This document shows, piece by piece, positions 58,936 to 64,000 of a stretch of DNA of 64,000 nucleotides. A program made the position numbers and the translations under genes. Source of the stretch: Candidatus Woesearchaeota archaeon (GTDB lineage: Archaea > Nanobdellota > Nanobdellia > Woesearchaeales > WJKL01). Below the pieces are notes generated by a model that saw nothing but the letters and a program-made list of their open reading frames with translations, made no database searches and had not been told where the DNA came from. The DNA lies in NCBI GenBank assembly GCA_019322435.1, contig JAHWIR010000005.1, positions 62,001-126,000 of the forward strand, read 5' to 3'. Within the stretch, counting starts at the first letter, position 1. Every line of letters begins with the position of its first letter.

Positions 58936-59369
58936 TTTAATTTTTTCTTCAATATGACCCAATTTGTCTTATTATATCCCTTCTTTTGGTATATTTTATA
59001 CGCCTTAGACCTCATATCTGATTCTAGTATGATTGTTTTTGCTTTTTTCTTGTTTAGAAAAGACTCTGCATTTGAAATTAATGCTTTTCCAATGCCTTTG
59101 CCTTGATAACTAGAAGTCACAGCTATATCAATGATAAATCCTCCAGGTGCAAGGTGGTCTGTATAAAGATAAAATGCTATGAATCCTATAATCTTCTTAT
59201 CCATCTCAGCAACAAGAAGATAGTGGCTATCTCTTTTATAATACTCATTAATTCTTTTGAGAGCTCGTTGATTGCTCCACTTTTCTTTGTAAGGTGGTTT
59301 ACTAAATTCAACCATAAGAATTTCAGCAATCTTTCCAATATCTTTTTTAGTAGCTTTCCTTATTCTCAT
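58932..59369 (-). CDS. GNAT-family N-acetyltransferase
   Basis: A 145-residue acetyltransferase. The acetyl-CoA site is QGKGIGKALISNAE (about 89-102), preceded by the DIAVTSSYQ strand and followed by AYKIYQKKGY, typical of RimI-like GNATs. Substrate not predictable. GAGGT precedes the ATG at 59369. It is first in an operon with PolX and the secreted acidic protein. Confidence 0.9.
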   Translation of the reverse strand: MRIRKATKKDIGKIAEILMVEFSKPPYKEKWSNQRALKRINEYYKRDSHYLLVAEMDKKIIGFIAFYLYTDHLAPGGFIIDIAVTSSYQGKGIGKALISNAESFLNKKKAKTIILESDMRSKAYKIYQKKGYNKTNWVILKKKLK

Positions 59370-59514
59370 TTATACCTCTTTTTGTTAGAATGTGGTTTGT
59401 TAGTATAAAAACTTTTTGCTCGACTTAAAATTTTTGTTTTAGAAACGTTTAAATAGTTCAAAAATAAGAATTGATTTGCGGATTTTCCGACTAAAAAATA
59501 AAGAGGTAGAAAAA

Positions 59515-59703
59515 ATGAAGATGCCAAAATCAGTTAAAGCGTGCAACAAGGCAATAATGTCTTTGAAGAAGAAGCTAAATATTCTTGAGAAAAGGAAAAA
59601 GCTTTTAGCTATGCCAAAAAAGGCTGTTAAGAAAGTTAAGAAAGCAGCAAAGAGAGTTGCTAAGGTTCCTAAGAAAGCTGTAAGAAGGAAGAAAAAGAAA
59701 TAA
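59515..59703 (+). CDS. Lys/Ala-rich histone H1-like small basic protein
   Basis: A 62-residue, very basic protein. A short helical N-half (about 1-34) is followed by a Lys/Ala/Pro/Val tail (KKAVKKVKKAAKRVAKVPKKAVRR) resembling eukaryotic histone H1 tails or bacterial Hc1-type proteins. It probably binds nucleic acid. ATG at 59515 after GAGGT is preferred to 59476. A TATA-like TTTAAATA near 59450 leaves an about 40-nt leader with a small CGGA/TCCG hairpin. Converges on a small membrane protein gene. Confidence 0.78.
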   Translation: MKMPKSVKACNKAIMSLKKKLNILEKRKKLLAMPKKAVKKVKKAAKRVAKVPKKAVRRKKKK

Positions 59704-59704
59704 A

Positions 59705-59884
59705 TTATTTTTCTTTTAATTCTTGTTTTTTCTTGAGATTAGGTATTATGTAGTATGCAATTAATGCTATTGCTAAAATTATAATCCAGAAAAGAAATGG
59801 TGTTATCAAGCCGAATGAAAATAAAACTAGGTTAGCTATCACCACAATCAACAAAATTATTGCAATGGTTTTGAGATAATTCAT
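59705..59884 (-). CDS. Small membrane protein (59 aa)
   Basis: A 59-residue protein with two TM helices (about 5-23 and 30-48) and a Lys-rich end (KKKQELKEK). It is below the usual length cut. Its ATG overlaps the stop of the small winged-helix gene by 4 nt (ATGA), so the two are translationally coupled. The coding assignment rests on the coupling, the open frame and the hydrophobic pattern. A regulator/membrane pair is possible. Confidence 0.65.
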   Translation of the reverse strand: MNYLKTIAIILLIVVIANLVLFSFGLITPFLFWIIILAIALIAYYIIPNLKKKQELKEK

Positions 59885-60075
59885 CTTTTGAATTTGTACT
59901 CAAATTGGTTTCTGTGGTCAGAATTTCTAAAGTTTACTGATCTGCTTAATCTTAGTTTTCTTAAGCAGTTAGTCACAGAACCAATGGAAACAAGAAGTTC
60001 TTTACTGATATGTTTGCTTGTAAACCATTTCCTTTTATTATCCTTCAAAAAATCGTATATATCTTGTTGTCCCAT
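59881..60075 (-). CDS. Small helix-turn-helix protein (64 aa)
   Basis: A 64-residue protein with a winged-helix pattern (IYDFLKDNKRKWFTSKHISKELLVSIGSVTNCLRKLRLSRSV) of the MarR/ArsR-like type. It is among the smallest possible DNA-binding proteins and may dimerise. TATA box 60100-60107 lies 28 nt before the ATG. Coupled to the 59-residue membrane protein by a 4-nt overlap. Confidence 0.75.
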   Translation of the reverse strand: MGQQDIYDFLKDNKRKWFTSKHISKELLVSIGSVTNCLRKLRLSRSVNFRNSDHRNQFEYKFKR

Positions 60076-60099
60076 GTTATAATAAGAAATGTGTAGTCA

Positions 60100-60107
60100 T
60101 TTATAAA
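60100..60107 (-). promoter_or_regulatory. TATA box of the small HTH gene
   Basis: TTTATAAA about 28 nt from the ATG at 60075; leaderless transcript likely. Confidence 0.6.
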
Positions 60108-60172
60108 CGTTATGGAAAAGTTTTAAATAGTGGGATATTGTATATAATAGTTATTATAGGAGGTTTTTAGAC

Positions 60173-60379
60173 ATGAAAGCAAAAAAAGTTAATGTAGGCA
60201 AGTGCTTCTATCCAGCAGGGATAGGATTTCCTTTATTGGTTATACTGATTGGACTGTATTTTCTGTTGAAAGCAATGGGTTATATCCAAGAAAGCGCTAT
60301 TTTTTGGCCTGTTGTGATAATCTCAATCGGTGTTTATTGGCTTGTGCAAAGGATCTATAGAAGTTCATCTATGAAATAG
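60173..60379 (+). CDS. Small two-TM membrane protein (LiaI/LiaF-like)
   Basis: A 68-residue protein with two TM helices (about 14-34 and 43-60) resembling the LiaI/LiaF-type TM module (FPLLVILIGLYFLLKAMGYI, ISIGVYWLVQRI). Strong ribosome site AGGAGGT before the ATG. First of three plus-strand genes (small Cys-rich DUF6485 protein and secreted protein follow). The role is unknown; family members occur in cell-envelope stress modules. Confidence 0.75.
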   Translation: MKAKKVNVGKCFYPAGIGFPLLVILIGLYFLLKAMGYIQESAIFWPVVIISIGVYWLVQRIYRSSSMK

Positions 60380-60392
60380 ATTTATCATACTC

Positions 60393-60581
60393 ATGGCGGA
60401 TTGCAATAATAAGATAGAATGTCCATGCACTTATCCTGGCTGTTCAAGAAAAGGGAAGTGCTGTGAATGTCTTAGATATCATTTGGATAATAATGAGCTT
60501 CCAGCATGTTGTTTTCCTGAAGATGTTGAGAAGAATTTTGATAGGAGTTTTGAATTATTCTGTCAGATCAATAATAAATGA
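60393..60581 (+). CDS. Cys-rich DUF6485-type protein
   Basis: A 62-residue protein with eight Cys, matching the DUF6485 pattern CPCTYPGCSRKGKCCECLRYH followed by ELPACCFP. It probably binds metal (zinc or iron-sulfur). It has no signal peptide, so is cytoplasmic. It lies 13 nt after the small membrane protein gene. Confidence 0.85.
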   Translation: MADCNNKIECPCTYPGCSRKGKCCECLRYHLDNNELPACCFPEDVEKNFDRSFELFCQINNK

Positions 60582-60590
60582 GGTGGAAAT

Positions 60591-61418
60591 ATGAAGAAAA
60601 TAATCTGTTTGTTGATTGTTCTTAGTTTGATTAATATTGCTTATGCACAGGAGGAGCCTCCTAAGTGGCCTGGTGCAGATGAATGGTGGCTTGATCTAGA
60701 AAATAAGGAAGAAAGTGTTGATCCTAATGAAGTTCTAGGAGATGCTAATATTGGTGTGTCAGGGCTTTACTATTTTTTCAATTTGCCTACTGAAGGTTTT
60801 GCAAATCCATATCTTTATGTGAGGATTCGTTTAGAACCAACTGATGCTCCTGATGAAGAATTAGAACCAATGGGCTGGGCTATAGAGCTAGATGAAGAAG
60901 AAGGGGATTATCATTTAGAATTAGAGTCTTTGACAGAAGATGGAATTAAGCTAAAGGTTAATGATGAAAGCACCAAAGTCATGAAACAAGGAGAATCTGA
61001 TACTCTTTCTGATGGAACTGTTATTGGTGTTATAGACCTGGAAATTCCTAAAAAAGTTGATTTTGAATTAGATGAAATTGGAAGCTTGATAAAAGAGAAT
61101 CTTGATTCAATTGACCTTGGCAAAGCTCCAAAAGCTCTGAAATGGGTTCTTGGAAAGCCTAAGATAAATATTGAAGTCAATGGTCATGTTTATGGGTTTA
61201 AGATTGCTGGGAATACTATTAAAGAATTTACAGAAGGAGGATTAGACAATCCTCATTACAAGATATTCATTGCAGAGAATGTTCTTAGAGATATTTTTGA
61301 TTCAGAGGATCCTGCTTCTGCTGTTGGAGAGGCTTATAAGAACGGAGATATTAAAGTAGAGCCGCAGAGATTAGGAGCTAAGATTAAGTTTTGGGTTGCA
61401 AAGAAATTTATGAAATAA
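60591..61418 (+). CDS. Secreted protein (275 aa), unknown
   Basis: A 275-residue exported protein with a clear Sec signal (about 1-19, ending AYA). The mature part starts with a Trp-rich segment (EEPPKWPGADEWWLD) and has two beta-rich regions and an acidic middle; no family recognised. The ribosome site GAGGTGG precedes the ATG. Probably co-transcribed with the two small upstream genes. Converges directly with the zinc-ribbon gene (adjacent stops). Confidence 0.75.
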   Translation: MKKIICLLIVLSLINIAYAQEEPPKWPGADEWWLDLENKEESVDPNEVLGDANIGVSGLYYFFNLPTEGFANPYLYVRIRLEPTDAPDEELEPMGWAIELDEEEGDYHLELESLTEDGIKLKVNDESTKVMKQGESDTLSDGTVIGVIDLEIPKKVDFELDEIGSLIKENLDSIDLGKAPKALKWVLGKPKINIEVNGHVYGFKIAGNTIKEFTEGGLDNPHYKIFIAENVLRDIFDSEDPASAVGEAYKNGDIKVEPQRLGAKIKFWVAKKFMK

Positions 61419-61667
61419 TCAATATTTTGTATTTATTTTTACTTCTTCTCCCCAGTCTAGAGAATGAGCTTTGAACAGCTGTTTTATGCTTAGATGCTTG
61501 CTTATCTTTCTTCTTGCTTCTTTGCCGCAGCCAAGGCAGAGGTTTATTCTTCTTTCCAGGCCGTCTATAATCCTTATTGTCCACTGCTGTTCAAACTTTG
61601 TTCCGCAGTAGATGCAATTCTCTTTTTGGTGCTCTTCTTTTATCACTGCTGATGTTGCTGGTCTCAT
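61419..61667 (-). CDS. Small zinc-ribbon protein (82 aa)
   Basis: An 82-residue protein with a zinc ribbon: CIYC (about 18-21) and CLGC (about 44-47), with an aromatic strand between. The last 30 residues are basic helix. A TATA-like CTTATATA (61691-61698) lies about 27 nt before the ATG, so it is probably leaderless. Function unknown; nucleic acid or protein binding expected. Confidence 0.72.
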   Translation of the reverse strand: MRPATSAVIKEEHQKENCIYCGTKFEQQWTIRIIDGLERRINLCLGCGKEARRKISKHLSIKQLFKAHSLDWGEEVKINTKY

Positions 61668-61690
61668 AGTATTTTTGGGTTAAGAACTAA

Positions 61691-61698
61691 TATATAAG
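61691..61698 (-). promoter_or_regulatory. TATA box of the small zinc-ribbon gene
   Basis: CTTATATA on the minus strand, about 27 nt from the ATG at 61667. Confidence 0.55.
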
Positions 61699-61721
61699 TA
61701 TTATGTTTGATTAGGAAGTAG

Positions 61722-62150
61722 TTAAGAACTGATTTCTACAACCTTAATCTTAAACTTCAGAACTTTTCCAGCTAGTGGATGGTTCAAGTCAATAGTTATT
61801 TCCTTATCAGTCACTTCTGCAATCTTTGCTGGGAACTGCCTTCCATCTGGTGTATTTAGCATTAACATCATGCCTGGCTTTGGTTCTTTGTCTGCTGGCA
61901 GTTTATCTCTTGGTATTTTTTGAACTCTTTTAGGATCAGGATCTCCATAAGCATCTGCTGGCTGCAATGTGATTTCTTTTTCCTCTCCTTTTTCCATTCC
62001 AATGACTGCTGCATCAAACCCTTTTATCAGTTTTCCAGCACCAACTTCAAATTCCAGCGGCTGTTTACTTTCAGAAGTATCAAATACAGTTCCATCTTCT
62101 AGTGTTCCTGTATAATCAACTTTTACTTTGTCTCCTTTCTTGATTGGCAT
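61722..62150 (-). CDS. slyD: FKBP-type peptidyl-prolyl isomerase, SlyD-like
   Basis: A 142-residue prolyl isomerase and chaperone. The FKBP core (KVKVDYTGTLEDGTVFDTS, KGFDAAVIGMEKGE) is interrupted by the IF (insert-in-flap) domain (about 70-115, AYGDPDPKRVQKIPRDKLP) and ends TIDLNHPLAGKVLKFKIKVVEI. This is the usual short archaeal form. The ATG at 62150, 9 nt after GAGGAG, is preferred to 62219. Acts in folding of nascent or exported proteins. Confidence 0.95.
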   Translation of the reverse strand: MPIKKGDKVKVDYTGTLEDGTVFDTSESKQPLEFEVGAGKLIKGFDAAVIGMEKGEEKEITLQPADAYGDPDPKRVQKIPRDKLPADKEPKPGMMLMLNTPDGRQFPAKIAEVTDKEITIDLNHPLAGKVLKFKIKVVEISS

Positions 62151-62226
62151 TAGTATCAACTCCTCGTTGTTTATAGAATAAGGGTTATATAATCTTTTAT
62201 AAGTGTTAGGGTTTTTCACGAAACTT

Positions 62227-62234
62227 TTTAAATA
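62227..62234 (+). promoter_or_regulatory. TATA-like box for the gene at 62254
   Basis: TTTAAATA about 24 nt before the ATG at 62254; leaderless transcript likely. Confidence 0.5.
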
Positions 62235-62253
62235 AACTTAGATTCACAGACTT

Positions 62254-62892
62254 ATGCAAACAGCAGAAGAAGTTAGAAGAGATGTAATGGAAGAACAGTT
62301 TGGATTAAATGAAAAGAATCTCAACAGAGAATGGTATTTAATGCATTCATACTTAACTAAAGGAAATCTTGAAGATCTGAAAGAACAGTCAGTTGAAGCA
62401 ACTCCTATATCTTATTATCCTGATTTTTCTAGGCCTGAAGCAGTAAGTGTTGAGCAATTAATAAGTAATGATGAAAGGCTTAAAATCAAACTGATCGAGA
62501 GAGTGAGAAATGAGATAAAGATGCTTAGAGATGAACAGCATTCACTCCGAAGATTAAGATATACAGGACCGCTTAGAAGCATAACCAATATAATCAATTA
62601 TTCAAATATTCCTAAGTCAAAGGGATTTAAAATTTTTCAGAAAGCTTATGATGGATTTTATGAAAAATTTATTAAACCAAATTACAAGAATAGAAATTGG
62701 CTTATAAAAGGGATCAAACGAATTGGTAAAGAGATGCATTTATTGTCTAATTTTCTTGAAGCAGAAGAACAGTTAAAGATGAAAATCCGTGATGAAGCTG
62801 ACACAACTGCAGGCATAGAATATAAGATATCTATGAAGATGATCCGTATATATGCTGAGGCTGTTCCAGCTGTTCTGACATCTGGATTGTAA
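62254..62892 (+). CDS. Hypothetical protein (212 aa)
   Basis: A 212-residue helix-rich soluble protein with no recognised domain; the middle (about 75-100) is Arg-rich (MLRDEQHSLRRLRYTGPLR). The ATG fits the promoter. It lies between FKBP and the VIT/CCC1-like gene with no sign of an operon. Confidence 0.62.
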   Translation: MQTAEEVRRDVMEEQFGLNEKNLNREWYLMHSYLTKGNLEDLKEQSVEATPISYYPDFSRPEAVSVEQLISNDERLKIKLIERVRNEIKMLRDEQHSLRRLRYTGPLRSITNIINYSNIPKSKGFKIFQKAYDGFYEKFIKPNYKNRNWLIKGIKRIGKEMHLLSNFLEAEEQLKMKIRDEADTTAGIEYKISMKMIRIYAEAVPAVLTSGL

Positions 62893-62911
62893 ATATTTTA
62901 TTAGAAACTTA

Positions 62912-62919
62912 TTTATACT
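62912..62919 (+). promoter_or_regulatory. TATA box of the VIT/CCC1-like gene
   Basis: TTTATACT about 25-27 nt before the ATG at 62940; leaderless transcript likely. Confidence 0.55.
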
Positions 62920-62939
62920 ATTTCTTCTGAATAAGTTGT

Positions 62940-63440
62940 ATGGCAAAAAAGAAGAGCGTGTTTAACAGCAAGGCAAAGACAAAGGGATTTAGCTTTGGAC
63001 TGACTTCTGGGATTATCACTACATTGGGAATGATTGTTGGATTAGAGTCTGCTGTCCAGGATAGTTTTGTGATTATTGCAGGAATATTGTCCATTGCAAT
63101 TGCAGATGCTTTTTCAGATGCTTTAGGAATACATATTTCTGAAGAAGCTGAGGCAGAGCATACCAAAAGGAGCATATGGACTGCAACAAGGTATACATTC
63201 TTATCTAAATTTGCTTTTGCACTGGTGTTTATTATTCCTTTTTTGATGCTTGATATTGCTAATGCGATGATTATCAGTGTTGCTTTTGGATTGGTTGCTA
63301 TTTCAGTCTACAGTTATATCATTGCAAAGAAGCAGAATAAGAAACCTTTCAAGGTCATTGGAGAGCATCTACTGATTTCTGTTATTGTGATAATTGCAAC
63401 GCATTATGTTGGAGATATAATTAGGATTGTGATTGGTTAG
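62940..63440 (+). CDS. VIT/CCC1-family-like membrane protein
   Basis: A 166-residue membrane protein with five hydrophobic segments and the VIT1/CCC1 pattern GFSFGLTSGIITTLGMIVGL near the N-terminus, followed by AIADAFSDALGIHISEEAEAEH, which in iron/manganese transporters carries metal-binding residues. It is at the short end for the family. Probably a divalent-metal transporter; metal and direction unknown. It overlaps the convergent GGDEF gene by 20 nt. Confidence 0.85.
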   Translation: MAKKKSVFNSKAKTKGFSFGLTSGIITTLGMIVGLESAVQDSFVIIAGILSIAIADAFSDALGIHISEEAEAEHTKRSIWTATRYTFLSKFAFALVFIIPFLMLDIANAMIISVAFGLVAISVYSYIIAKKQNKKPFKVIGEHLLISVIVIIATHYVGDIIRIVIG

Positions 63441-64000
63441 AATTATAATAGATAGCTGGTTTCAAAACCTCAAGCCTGTTCCTGCCTTGTTTTTTTGCTT
63501 TAAGCAATGCTTCATCTGCTTTTTCAAACATATCAAACATACCAAAAGAATCTTCATTATAGTGGCACAAGCCCATGCTCAGTGTGATTCTATGGTTATT
63601 CTTTATCTTTTTATCTCGAATCCATATTTCTATGTCCCTATTGAAATCTGATCTTACGCGTTCTCCTACAACAACTCCTTCTTTGGGTGTTGTATTGGGT
63701 ACTGCTGAGATAAATTCATCACCACCCCATCTGCCTAAGAATAATCGGTCATAGGGCCTTAATGTTCTTTGAATTGTTTCAGCTGATTTTATAAGCAATT
63801 CATTTCCCCTAAAATGCCCGTAATTATCATTTATGAGTTTAAGGCCGTCTATGTCTATAAAAAGACAGGCAACACCTTTTGGTTCTTCCTTTCTTAATTG
63901 CAGTTTATATGATCTATATTGTTTTTCATATTCTTTAATTAACTCTTGCGTGTTTTCTTCGAATCCTGTTTTATTCAGAAGTCCTGTCAGGGAGTCTATG
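63421..64000 (-). CDS. GGDEF-domain protein, C-terminal part
   Basis: C-terminal part of a GGDEF protein, running off the window. The domain starts DSLTGLLNKTGF and continues with LFIDIDGLKLINDNYGH and the active-site loop GRWGGDEF, all intact, then SMGLCHYNED and ADEALLKAKKQGRN. An RxxD motif (RPYD) lies before GGDEF with two residues more than the usual I-site spacing. Diguanylate cyclases make c-di-GMP, which is rarely reported in archaea. Any sensor domain lies outside the window. Confidence 0.92.
   Translation of the reverse strand, partial: IDSLTGLLNKTGFEENTQELIKEYEKQYRSYKLQLRKEEPKGVACLFIDIDGLKLINDNYGHFRGNELLIKSAETIQRTLRPYDRLFLGRWGGDEFISAVPNTTPKEGVVVGERVRSDFNRDIEIWIRDKKIKNNHRITLSMGLCHYNEDSFGMFDMFEKADEALLKAKKQGRNRLEVLKPAIYYNSNQSQS

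Overview
The window looks like a compact, AT-rich genome of a DPANN-type archaeon, most like Woesearchaeota or Pacearchaeota. The evidence is archaeal ribosomal protein S6e and initiation factor aIF2 gamma, a form III RuBisCO, many archaeal TATA boxes lying about 25-28 nt upstream of start codons (leaderless mRNAs), FKBP/SlyD, Lrp and TrmB-type regulators, and very large Cys-rich secreted proteins. The taxonomic placement is an inference from gene content, not a measured result. No rRNA, tRNA, CRISPR array or insertion sequence was seen.

Layout. 1-1.5 kb: end of a serpin, a SIMPL-domain lipoprotein and a small zinc protein. 1.5-19 kb: one long minus-strand operon of surface and membrane proteins ending with a slipin. 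It holds two copies of the same module: a pilin-like single-TM protein (KGQITL N-terminus), one or two giant secreted Ig-like/Cys-rich proteins, and a polytopic membrane protein. 19-28 kb: mixed housekeeping and unknown genes (bacterial-type MetRS, metallo-beta-lactamase fold, PLP enzyme, methyltransferase, flavin reductase-like). 28.5-30 kb: form III RuBisCO and a duplicated hairpin element. 30-39 kb: a second surface block with an acidic S-layer-like protein, two lipoproteins and a 1949-residue protein with beta-propellers, MopE-like calcium motifs and seven copies of a Cys-rich repeat.

39-44.6 kb: regulators and small systems. A Fis-type two-HTH regulator has a 19-bp site at its own promoter that recurs at the promoter of the next operon (51-residue peptide, HExxH metallopeptidase, Gly/Ser-rich repeat protein). 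A tandem-Lrp regulator follows. 44.7-49.5 kb: a B12-type radical SAM enzyme whose start codon overlaps the stop codon of a 19-codon ORF, a TrmB-like regulator, a receiver-like protein and a DUF483 protein. 49.5-55 kb: a HicA-like protein, and an operon with a xylose-isomerase-like TIM barrel and a methyltransferase. 55-57 kb: the translation operon S6e / small TM protein / aIF2 gamma. 57-64 kb: IDI-1, PolX, GNAT, small DNA-binding and membrane proteins, FKBP, a VIT/CCC1-like protein and a GGDEF protein running off the window.

Genes are packed tightly: same-strand neighbours commonly overlap by 4 nt (ATGA) and convergent genes often overlap by 4-21 nt. Several genes look bacterial (serpin, MetRS, IDI-1, Fis HTH, GGDEF), suggesting transfer. 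The strongest candidates for undescribed biology are the duplicated surface operon, the Fis-like/metallopeptidase regulon, and the peptide-ORF/radical SAM pair.
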